The notes beneath the pieces were generated by a model. That model did not search any database and was not told where the DNA came from. It saw only the letters and a list, made by a program, of their open reading frames with translations. Positions 34,470 through 42,500 of a DNA stretch of 64,000 nucleotides are shown one piece after another (the first letter of the stretch is position 1; every line of letters begins with the position of its first letter). The stretch covers positions 930,001-994,000 of the forward strand of contig OZ243951.1 of NCBI GenBank assembly GCA_965214565.1. The letters are read 5' to 3'. The DNA comes from VXYK01 sp965214565. GTDB lineage: Bacteria; Actinomycetota; Acidimicrobiia; Acidimicrobiales; Aldehydirespiratoraceae. The translations under genes and the position numbers were made by a program.

Positions 34470-34739
34470 ATGGCAGACACTTGTTCGACTCCGACGATCA
34501 CCCCGACGATCACCCCGACCGAGGAGACCGTCACCCGGCCGGTGACCAACGACGGTGACCACGACCGGTTCTCGCACTATGCCCGCAAGCAGGACGTCAC
34601 CCGCGCCACCGTCGAAGGCACACCCGTCGTCGCAATCTGCGGGAAGGTCTGGGTACCCAGTCGTGACCCGGAAAAATACCCGATCTGCAAGACCTGCGCC
34701 GAGATCAAGGCCGAACTCGACGCCCGAAAGTCCAACTGA
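34470..34739 (+). CDS. DUF3039-domain protein
   Basis: 89 residues. The core DHDRFSHYARKQDVTRATVEGTPVVAICGKVWVP with SRDPEKYPICKTCAEI matches DUF3039, a small actinobacterial family with a CG..CxxC pattern that may bind zinc. Function is unknown. The N-terminus has a short repeated TITP segment from a 12-bp duplication. It lies 27 bp before the next gene. Confidence 0.82.
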   Translation: MADTCSTPTITPTITPTEETVTRPVTNDGDHDRFSHYARKQDVTRATVEGTPVVAICGKVWVPSRDPEKYPICKTCAEIKAELDARKSN

Positions 34740-34766
34740 CCGTCTGCCGAGTACCGGACCGAACGC

Positions 34767-35192
34767 ATGGACACCCACATCCGAGGAGTAGCACTACTGA
34801 TCCTCCTCGCTGCAGCGTTGTGGGGCGCGGTGAGACTCGCCGCGCCCGTCGTCGACGAAGCCCTCGGGGATGAAGGAGCGATAATCGCCCGCAGCCCCGA
34901 CGAAGACGGTCTCAGCCAGCGAATCGGCGAGTCGCTCGAGACCTTCGAAGCACCGTTGACGTCCGACGAGGTCAGCACTCTTCAATGGCTGCTCGGGGTG
35001 GAGGGCTTCCTCGACCCCGACAACGACGTGGACGGCCTGCTCGGCCCCATCACCGAAGAAGCGATCACCCGTGCGAAGGCCACTTTCGCGATCCCCACCG
35101 CCAGCGATCGAGTGCTCCTCTCCCTTCTCGAGGGACGCAACACCGCCCTCTTCGGGACGGTGGACTCCACGCAGACCACTCCCGCTCAATAG
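34767..35192 (+). CDS. Small membrane-anchored protein with peptidoglycan-binding-like domain
   Basis: 141 residues: one N-terminal membrane segment (VALLILLAAALWGAVRLAA), then an extracytoplasmic region whose part LTSDEVSTLQWLLGVEGFLDPDNDVDGLLGPITEEAITRA has the L-Q-W-x-L-G...G-x-x-G-P-x-T pattern of PG_binding_1 domains. It may be a cell-wall-associated anchor. No catalytic domain is present. It lies between DUF3039 and a PAP2 enzyme. Modest confidence in the domain, good confidence that it is a gene. Confidence 0.65.
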   Translation: MDTHIRGVALLILLAAALWGAVRLAAPVVDEALGDEGAIIARSPDEDGLSQRIGESLETFEAPLTSDEVSTLQWLLGVEGFLDPDNDVDGLLGPITEEAITRAKATFAIPTASDRVLLSLLEGRNTALFGTVDSTQTTPAQ

Positions 35193-35250
35193 ACTGTGAA
35201 TCAATAGGCCGCTTGCGCGCCAGTCGGTAACCTGCTTCGTTGGAGTGAAG

Positions 35251-36207
35251 ATGACGCTGACGGCAATCGAATCTCAACGATCCGCCCAGACCGACCAGGA
35301 CCTGGACGACGACCAGACCGACGCGGTGCAGACCGGCGCTGGCCCGCGCTCACGGTGGGGCTGGCCGCTCGCCCGCGAGATCACAATAATCGCAGTCGGG
35401 CTGTTGCTCTACCGACTCGTCCGACTGGTGGCGATGGACGAGATCGACACGGCGCTGCTCAACTCGCAGCGTATCGTCGACTGGGAACGTGCCCTGGGCA
35501 TCTTCAACGAAGTCGGATTGCAGTCCCTGGTTCTGGGTAACGACGCTCTGATCTGGGTCTTGAACCGATACTACTTTCTCGGCCACTTTCTGGGCATGGC
35601 GATGCTGCTGACCTGGCTGTATATCGCCCAATACGACTACTACGGGCGAGTCCGCCGGGTGCTCATCACCTCGACGATGGCCGCTTTGGTCATCCATGTC
35701 AGTTTCCCGCTGGCGCCGCCTCGCTGGTTCCCTCAGCACGGCTTCGCCGACACCCTCCAGCTCTACGGACCGAAGATCTACGACAGCGAGGCCATCGCCA
35801 ACACCGCCAACCAGATCGCGGCCATGCCGTCGCTGCACGTCGGCTGGGCACTCATCGCGGGTTGGGCGATCACCACCTCAACCAAGAGCCGTTGGCGTTG
35901 GCTCGGTTACGGCCATCCGATCGCCATGACCCTGGCGGTGGTGATCACTGCCAACCACTGGTGGCTCGACGTCATCGGCGCGGTCGTGCTCGTCTGCCTC
36001 TCAATCCTCGCCGACCGCCCCATGCAACGCAGACTCGAACGCCGCAAGCAGCGACGTTCAGCTAAGGCCAAGACGACCGCGTTCAGCCAGGTACCAGGAT
36101 CTTGCAGTGTCGACACGCAAGACGGTCACTGTGACCAACCGGAACCGGCTCCAGCGACCATCCCGAAGGGACCTGCCGGCCAGCGGAAACAGTCCATCAT
36201 CAGCTGA
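35251..36207 (+). CDS. PAP2-superfamily membrane phosphatase/inositolphosphotransferase-like
   Basis: 318 residues with about six membrane segments and the PAP2 signature split as PLAPPRWFP, MPSLHVGWAL and ITANHWWLDVIGA (the His and Asp of the catalytic pair). The APPRWFP and MPSLHVGW wording resembles the AUR1/inositol-phosphorylceramide-synthase-like branch common in actinobacteria, which handles phospholipid head groups. The ATG at 35251 has GGAG five bases upstream; a GTG six bases earlier is possible. The hydrophilic C-terminal tail overlaps the convergent dehydrogenase gene by 82 bp, so that tail may be poorly conserved. Confidence 0.82.
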   Translation: MTLTAIESQRSAQTDQDLDDDQTDAVQTGAGPRSRWGWPLAREITIIAVGLLLYRLVRLVAMDEIDTALLNSQRIVDWERALGIFNEVGLQSLVLGNDALIWVLNRYYFLGHFLGMAMLLTWLYIAQYDYYGRVRRVLITSTMAALVIHVSFPLAPPRWFPQHGFADTLQLYGPKIYDSEAIANTANQIAAMPSLHVGWALIAGWAITTSTKSRWRWLGYGHPIAMTLAVVITANHWWLDVIGAVVLVCLSILADRPMQRRLERRKQRRSAKAKTTAFSQVPGSCSVDTQDGHCDQPEPAPATIPKGPAGQRKQSIIS

Positions 36208-36866
36208 TCGACCTGACCTCGGTCTGCGATCCCTTCGCTGACCACCCGGTTAGCTTCACGAATCATGGCGAAATACACCCGGTTGGTGACATACCCCCAG
36301 GAGGAGTCCGTGTCGTTCACGACCACGGGGTTCTTCCCCGCAGCCGCGGCCAGTCGCACCACGGTGTCGACAGTGTGCGTCGAGGTCAACGGGCCGCTGA
36401 CAATCTCCGCGAGCTTCATCACAGGCGCCGGAGAAGCCCAATGCCAACCAACCATACGATCCGGTCTGTCGGTGGCCGCGCCCAACGCAGCAATCGAGAA
36501 CCCCGAGGAGTTGCTGGCGAAGATCGTGTGGTCGGGGGCCAACGAATCGAGTTCGCGCCAGAAGTGAATCTTCAAGGCGAGGTCTTCAGGAATCGCCTCG
36601 ATGATGACGTCCACGTCGGCAGCCGTCTCAAGATCGGTCGTGAACGTGATGCGGTTGAGCGCCGCATCGGCCTGTTCGGTGGTGAGCTTGCCTCGCTCCA
36701 CCGCGCCGCGGATCCCGAAGCGGCCACTGTCCACAGCGGTTCGGGCAACGTTGACCACCTGGACGTTCAGATCCCGGCAGACGACTTCATGCCCAGCGAT
36801 AGCCATGACTTGGGCAATGCCCGAACCCATGACCCCTGCTCCCATCACTGCTATCCGTTCTGTCAT
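36126..36866 (-). CDS. 3-hydroxyacyl-CoA (3-hydroxybutyryl-CoA) dehydrogenase
   Basis: About 246 residues. The N-terminal Rossmann motif IAVMGAGVMGSGIAQVMAIAGHEV binds NAD. The family motif EAIPEDLALKIHFWRELD, the catalytic region SNSSGFSIAAL, GWHWASPAPVMKLAEIV with the active-site His/Glu environment, and a C-terminal GYVTNRVYFAMIREA then CFRWPAGPFGM are all present. It is at the short end for a stand-alone enzyme (usually about 280). The ATG at 36866 begins the conserved part; an upstream GTG at 36893 is possible. The role is beta-oxidation or butanoate metabolism. Confidence 0.87.
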   Translation of the reverse strand: MTERIAVMGAGVMGSGIAQVMAIAGHEVVCRDLNVQVVNVARTAVDSGRFGIRGAVERGKLTTEQADAALNRITFTTDLETAADVDVIIEAIPEDLALKIHFWRELDSLAPDHTIFASNSSGFSIAALGAATDRPDRMVGWHWASPAPVMKLAEIVSGPLTSTHTVDTVVRLAAAAGKNPVVVNDTDSSWGYVTNRVYFAMIREANRVVSEGIADRGQVDQLMMDCFRWPAGPFGMVAGAGSGWSQ

Positions 36867-36976
36867 GGCGCGAGTATCGCCGATTCCCGCCACATCAGCT
36901 ACCCGATGACTTCTATTAGCCCTGATTGTCCGAGCCTTTCGAGAAGGTCAACATCTTCAACGGAAGATCGCATACT

Positions 36977-37015
36977 TCTACTAGAGTTTGCCATATCTAA
37001 ACTGTAGTATTCTAC
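36977..37015. promoter_or_regulatory. Palindromes upstream of hipB (candidate operator)
   Basis: In a locally AT-rich gap, TCTA-C-TAGA (36977-36985) and GTAG-TATT-CTAC (37004-37015) lie immediately before the hipB start at 37019. HipB-type antitoxins repress their own operon by binding such palindromes. The exact promoter elements are not clear. Confidence 0.4.
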
Positions 37016-37018
37016 GAC

Positions 37019-37345
37019 ATGAGCAAGAACCGAACTCTTGGACCGGTCACGCTGCAAGCAGCCCACCTGCTCGGCACCCGCGTGGCGCTGGGGCGCAGAG
37101 AACGCCGTTGGACGCTTGCGGACCTCGCTGAGCGCGTCGGAGCCTCCGAGACCACCATACGCAAAATCGAACGTGGAGATCCGACCGTCGAACTCGGCAC
37201 AGCGTTCGAGGCCGCTGCACTGACCGGAGTGGTGCTCTTCGACGACGACAACAAAACACTGGCACGCGAATCTGAACTATTGGATGCACGTCTGGCGGTT
37301 CTGCCGAAACGAGTGCGGAGCCGAGCACCCGATGACGACTTCTGA
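37019..37345 (+). CDS. hipB: HipB-like XRE-family antitoxin
   Basis: 108 residues with a helix-turn-helix at about residues 15-65 (VALGRRERRWTLADLAERVG and ASETTIRKIERGDPTVELG), the usual XRE/HipB DNA-binding core. A C-terminal tail may contact the toxin. Its stop lies inside the start of the next gene (14-bp overlap with hipA), the normal hipBA arrangement. It should neutralise HipA and autorepress through the palindromes just upstream. Confidence 0.87.
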   Translation: MSKNRTLGPVTLQAAHLLGTRVALGRRERRWTLADLAERVGASETTIRKIERGDPTVELGTAFEAAALTGVVLFDDDNKTLARESELLDARLAVLPKRVRSRAPDDDF

Positions 37346-38585
37346 CAACGCCATGAACCCGTCTCAAGCCTACGTGTGGGTGTGGCTCCCAGGAGCGCAG
37401 AAGCCCGTGGTCGCCGGTCGTCTCGATCAGCGCGACCGTGAATCAGTCATCACCTTCACATACGGTCGCAGCTATCTCAACAATCCGGATGCTCTGCCGC
37501 TGTTCCTGCCTGATCTGCCCCTGCAACACGGAGAGCAGGCACCGCTTTCAGGAACCATGGCCGGTTGCATAGCGGATGCCTCCCCCGACGCATGGGGGCG
37601 ACGTGTGATCGAGCGTCGCCACAATGCGAACGACACCGACCTGTCAGACATCGCATACCTCCTACTGTCCGGGTCGGACCGCATCGGGGCGCTCGACTTC
37701 CAAGCATCCCCCGTCGACTACCTCCCACGAACAAACGGCTCTGCCTCCCTCGACGATCTCGCCGAAGCAGCGGGGCTCCTTGAGGACGGCGAGCCGCTTC
37801 CTGAAGAACTCGGCATGGCACTGGTTCACGGAACTTCCATCGGCGGAGCACGCCCCAAGGCCATACTCGATGACAGTGGAAGAGGCGTGATAGCCAAGTT
37901 CTCCTCATCCACAGACACTCTCGCTGTCGTGAAGGGTGAGTTCGTGGCAATGGAACTCGCCCGACGGGCGGGTGTCGACGTCGCATCTGTAGAACTCGTG
38001 TCTGCCGCCGGACGCGACGCACTGCTTGTTGAGAGGTTCGACCGGGAGCCGAACGGCGAACGCAAGATGATGGTGTCGGCTCTGTCCATTCTGAATCTTC
38101 ATGATGCGTGGGGCATCGCTGGCCGGTACGCGACATATGCAGACCTCGCTGATCAGATACGCCGGAGGTTCACTGAGCCCGACAAGACGCTGCGAGAGCT
38201 CTTCGGGAGAATCACCTTCAATGTGCTTGTCGGCAACACCGATGATCACGCCAAGAATCATGCAGCCTTCTGGAATGGTGAGACCCTCCGCCTCACCCCC
38301 GCGTACGACGTCTGTCCACAGCTGCGAAGCGGAAACGAAGCACAGCAGGCAATGGCATACGGGCCGAACGGCGAACGCGACAGCCAACTAGCGAAATGCC
38401 TCGCTCATGCGGCCGTGTACCACCTGGACCCCACCGAGGCGACCGACATCGCCGGCCATCAGATTGCAGTGATCCGTGACGACTGGAGTGAAGTATGCGA
38501 TCTCGCCCAGATGCCCGAGGCAGACAGAAATCGACTGTGGGGACGACAATTCCTCAATGAGCATGCTCTGCGCGATTGGCCGTAA
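37332..38585 (+). CDS. hipA: HipA-family serine/threonine kinase toxin
   Basis: 417 residues of HipA fold. Visible are the N-terminal subdomain with GRSYLNNPDALPLFLPDLPL, the ejectable P-loop region HGTSIGGARPKAIL, the lysine-bearing IAKFSSSTD, the catalytic loop GNTDDHAKNH with D304 and the metal-binding YDVCP with D326. In E. coli, HipA phosphorylates glutamyl-tRNA synthetase and causes persistence; the target here is not known. The ATG at 37332 is chosen because the N-terminus MTTSDNAMNPSQAYVWVWL fits the family. All key residues look intact, so the toxin should be active. Confidence 0.88.
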   Translation: MTTSDNAMNPSQAYVWVWLPGAQKPVVAGRLDQRDRESVITFTYGRSYLNNPDALPLFLPDLPLQHGEQAPLSGTMAGCIADASPDAWGRRVIERRHNANDTDLSDIAYLLLSGSDRIGALDFQASPVDYLPRTNGSASLDDLAEAAGLLEDGEPLPEELGMALVHGTSIGGARPKAILDDSGRGVIAKFSSSTDTLAVVKGEFVAMELARRAGVDVASVELVSAAGRDALLVERFDREPNGERKMMVSALSILNLHDAWGIAGRYATYADLADQIRRRFTEPDKTLRELFGRITFNVLVGNTDDHAKNHAAFWNGETLRLTPAYDVCPQLRSGNEAQQAMAYGPNGERDSQLAKCLAHAAVYHLDPTEATDIAGHQIAVIRDDWSEVCDLAQMPEADRNRLWGRQFLNEHALRDWP

Positions 38586-38686
38586 CACACGCAGACCAAC
38601 TTCACGCCGCAGCACTGACGCGAAGAGGCGGCGGGTATCAAGCGCGTTGACTGTTTGCCTCCCGTCCCAGCACCCGCCCCAAGCCT

Positions 38687-39043
38687 TCAAAGCCACCAGA
38701 TCCATGACGTCCCTCGTACCGGTGGGTTACTGAGAAATGTGTTGAGCGCGGCGATCAGGTCGCCGGGGTAGGCCAACGACGCCCTGTTGAACCTCCTGGG
38801 GTTCGTGAAGACCAGAGCCGGACAGGGCCGGTCGCCAAGCAGCCAGTCGGAATGCAGAACCGAGAAGTCACCGATATTCTCTGTCACCAGGATCTGACCC
38901 GAGCCACCCGCATATTCGAACAACTCGGCGTCGCTTGATCCTCTCAGTGACGGTTCCGCAGCAACTGCGACCACATCCCACCCCTGCGCGATGAGCGCTT
39001 CGGCTACAGCTGGGGTGTGCATCTCGTCGAGCAGCAGCCTCAC
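38687..39043 (-). CDS. DUF5615 PIN-like toxin component
   Basis: 118 residues starting with MRLLLDEMHTPAVAEALIAQGWDVVAV and later ILVTENIGDFSVL: the D-E..., then T-x-N-x-D-F pattern of the Mut7-C/DUF5615 PIN-like ribonuclease family. Its GTG start overlaps the TGA of the upstream ribbon-helix-helix gene by 4 bp, as in type II toxin-antitoxin operons. The C-terminal WIWWL tail is unusual. RNase activity is predicted from the family only. Confidence 0.72.
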   Translation of the reverse strand: MRLLLDEMHTPAVAEALIAQGWDVVAVAAEPSLRGSSDAELFEYAGGSGQILVTENIGDFSVLHSDWLLGDRPCPALVFTNPRRFNRASLAYPGDLIAALNTFLSNPPVRGTSWIWWL

Positions 39044-39462
39044 TTGTTGAGCAACGTTCGCTGGCGCTTCCAGGCGGTTTCGGCTTCAAGGGCTTGTCGC
39101 TCTCTGGCCTCAATCTCGGAGTCGATCTCTTCTGTGTAGTCGGCGTAGTAGGCAAGCGCCGCGTCAACCACGGCGGTGCTCAGGTTCATCAGATCAGCAG
39201 TTCTGGCGCGCCGGTCGTCGGTAGGGACATCCCCGGAGATCATCGACGAGATCACGTCAGCGACCTCGGGTCCACCGACCAGTACAGGGCGGCGACCGGC
39301 CGGGCCGTTTCGGAACACGACCGCAGGATGGGCCTCCATCCTGAGACCCTCATCGATCAACCTCTCAGCCAGAGTGGAGATGGCAACCTTTCGCTGCTCC
39401 GCACAAGCTTTGAGCCGCTTGTGCAACGGATCATCAGAAAACCGGATCGATACCACAGTCAT
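39040..39462 (-). CDS. Ribbon-helix-helix antitoxin-like protein
   Basis: About 140 residues. The N-terminus MTVVSIRFSDDPLHKRLKACAEQRKVAISTLAERLIDEGLRM is a ribbon-helix-helix DNA-binding domain. The rest (HPAVVFRNGPAGRRPVLVGGPEVADVI) resembles actinobacterial antitoxins paired with PIN-like proteins. The ATG at 39462 is preferred; a start at 39489 would lie inside the 9-bp inverted repeat that probably serves as operator. It overlaps the DUF5615 gene by 4 bp. Confidence 0.75.
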   Translation of the reverse strand: MTVVSIRFSDDPLHKRLKACAEQRKVAISTLAERLIDEGLRMEAHPAVVFRNGPAGRRPVLVGGPEVADVISSMISGDVPTDDRRARTADLMNLSTAVVDAALAYYADYTEEIDSEIEARERQALEAETAWKRQRTLLNK

Positions 39463-39488
39463 GGCGACAGTGTAGTCATCTGTCGCCA
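39462..39488. promoter_or_regulatory. Inverted repeat at the antitoxin start (candidate operator)
   Basis: TGGCGACAG (39462-39470) and CTGTCGCCA (39480-39488) are perfect 9-bp arms around a 9-bp centre, directly before the antitoxin start codon. This suits autoregulation by the ribbon-helix-helix protein and could also affect the divergent restriction-modification gene about 90 bp away. Confidence 0.5.
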
Positions 39489-39580
39489 CAGTGGCCAGAT
39501 GCTGACGATTGGCCCATTGGAGCAGCTTCCATGACTATTGTTCGCCCTAGCCGTTGTGCAAGCAGGGAACCAGGAGTCTC

Positions 39581-42500
39581 ATGTCTAAAGATGTCGCGCC
39601 CGCAATTTCCAGCGAAACAGTCCTTGATGATGCACTTGCCCAACTCGAAGCAAACGCTCGTCAGCAGACCGTTGGCGTCTGGTTGGAGTACCTGACTCGG
39701 GACGTTGCGGTGCATCTTCGTGATTGGAACGTGGAAGGTTGTTGGCGCTGGCCTGACTGGCCTGAACGCGAGGAGGTGATGCCGGGGTCTTCTCCCATGG
39801 ATGACGGGATCGACCTCGTGGCTCGCCGCCGGGACGGGGGATGGATTGCGATTCAAGTCAAGTCCCGCAAGCTCGACGAACGCGGTGAAGGCAGCCAGGT
39901 CCCTTCGGCTGAGGTGGACAAGTTCCTGGCTATGGCATCGAACGTCAACGTATGGGCTGAGCGTTGGATGGTGGTCAACGGCGCGGTCTCGCTCGGTGGG
40001 CACTCCCCTGCCAAGGTCAAGGCTTCGGGTCTTCCGTTGAGGGTGGTGAACGTCGCTCAAGCTGTTCAAGCGCAACGTTCTGTGCTGGCCGCGAACACCG
40101 AAGACGGTCCGTGCCCGCACTGCGAAGCCTTCGGCGATGATCCCGGCGGCGGCGAGCCGCCTGCGCAGACGCGTTCGTGTATGCAGCGAGAAGCGGTCGA
40201 GACGGCTGTGGCGCGGCTGCGTGCCAATGAAGACGCCGATGAGGACGGCATCCCGCGTGGCGAGGCCCGAGGTCGCATTGTGCTGCCCTGCGGTGCGGGC
40301 AAGACCCGCATCGCTCTGCGAATCACCGAGCAGTTGACCTACCCGGGGGAACTATCGGTGGTGCTGTGCCCGTCGATTGCGTTGGTCGCCCAGATACGTC
40401 GTGAGTTCCTCCAGAACGCCAGCAGGTCATTGAGGGTCATGGCGGTGTGTTCTGACCAGGGGGTGGCCGTTGATGAGGAGAAGGTCGTTAACAGCGACGA
40501 CACCACCGTTGACCGCGGGTTGTCGACCACTGAGGAGATCAAGGGTTGTCTGGTCACGACCGACCCCGACGAGATAGCCGACTGGATACGCGCCCGCCGC
40601 GACGGTGACGCCGCGGACAGCGTGAGTGTGATCTTCGGGACGTACCAGTCGGCGCGGCGTGTCTGCGAAGGCATCCGAAAGGCTGAGGCCGGGGACGGGT
40701 TCAAGGTGCTGATCTGCGACGAGGCGCACCGCACTGCTGGGGTTCGCCGCACCAAACGCAGCACAGCGGCAGAGGATCGGCTCGGCGAGTTCACGTTGTG
40801 CCACGACCGCGACGCGTTCCCCGCGACGTACCGGGTCTACCAGACCGCGACTCCGCGGATTTACGGTGACAACGCTGTAGCGCAGGCTGCGGGACGTGTC
40901 GACCGATCCGATTTCGTGGTTCGTCAGATGGACGACCAGGCAGTGTTCGGGGTCGAGCTGTACCGCAGGTCCTACGCCGAGGCTGTCGGCAACGGCTGGT
41001 TGTCGGACTACAGGATCATCGCTATGGCTGTGGGGGGTCGAGAGGCCACTGACATCGCCAACGCGCTGGTCCGCGAAGCCGATGACGATGCTGCGTATGA
41101 AGCTGCCGCTGCTGCGGAACGCGGGGAGAGAACCAAGGCTCCGAAACGGCGGGGTGACCAGTTGCCGACCACCGGCGACTATCTCAAGGGCATGGCTTTT
41201 GCTTTGACGATGGGCGGTGGTGCCCGAACATCTGTAGGGGGGCGTGTGCCTCTGCGCTCCTGTATCGGGTTCTTGAACACCATCGCACGCAGCAGAACAA
41301 TGACGGAGGTGCTGCAATCAGACGCGGTGCGCCAGTGGGTCGCGAAACAAGTACCGGCTCCTGCGCCGCGTTACCGGCTCGAGCACCTTGACGCGTCTTC
41401 GCCGGTCGCCGCACGCGACGAAGCCAAACGCAGGCTCGCCAGCGCGCTCGACGACACGCCGCACAGTGTGCTCAACGTGGGGATCTTCGGGGAGGGAACC
41501 GACTCGCCGTCGCTCTCGGCGGTCGCATTCTTGGAACCTCGACGATCACCGATAGACGTGGTGCAAGCCGTTGGTCGAGCGATGCGACGGGCCGAGGGGA
41601 AACAGCTCGGCTACATAGTCGTGCCGGTCGTCATACCAGCGGGGGTCGACGCCGAACGCCACCTCGCGGTGAGCGACAAGCATGAGGGATGGCGCGAACT
41701 CGGCGAGATCCTTCAGGCGTTGCGCGCCCACGACCAACGCATCGAGGACGCCCTGCCGGAGATGCTGACCATCCAGTTGCCACCTGAACCCCAACTGGAA
41801 ATGCAGCACAAAACCGCTGTCGCGGTCGGTCGACCCGACAAGACAAACCTGGAGTACGCGGTGGTGACCGGAAGTCGGGAGCGTGCCGAGGACACCGCCC
41901 GCGCCGCGGTGAAAGACGATCAGCCTCTCTTGGACTACGACAACACCGAACCGTTCGACGAAGCCAACTGGCAGGAACTCCAATACGAACCGACGTCGCT
42001 GATCGTTCACGTCGAACGGCCAGACGGCAGCACCGAGACACGAGAAGACTCCGTGGTTCGCCACAGACCGAAACCGAACCAGTCAGCAGACGAGGCTCCG
42101 GTCAATGAGCAGCGGACCAAACGGCGAGCGGTCAGGGTCGCGAGCGGTGAACGTGGCCGGGTGTTGCCCGGCCCCTCCGAACGAGCAAGGCGACGTGCTG
42201 CACTTGATGCGGAGCGGCAAGCCGTGTTCGAAGGTCATGTCCAAAGTGTGCTGTTGGACCTGTCCGAAGCGTTGGGCGGGGAAATCGCCATGAACCTGCT
42301 GGAGAAGTCCGGTTTGACAGGCAACAAGGTGCAGCGCGACCTGAACCTGCTCCGAGACGCCGTTAACGAAGCCGCCCGCTACATCCACGCCGAAGCCGGT
42401 CTCGCCGCTGAACTGGACACCTACTTCGGGCTTGACCAGTTGTCTGCGCCCAAGCAGGGCAAGCCCCGCGCGGACGGAGCGACCATCGCCGCGTTGTTGT

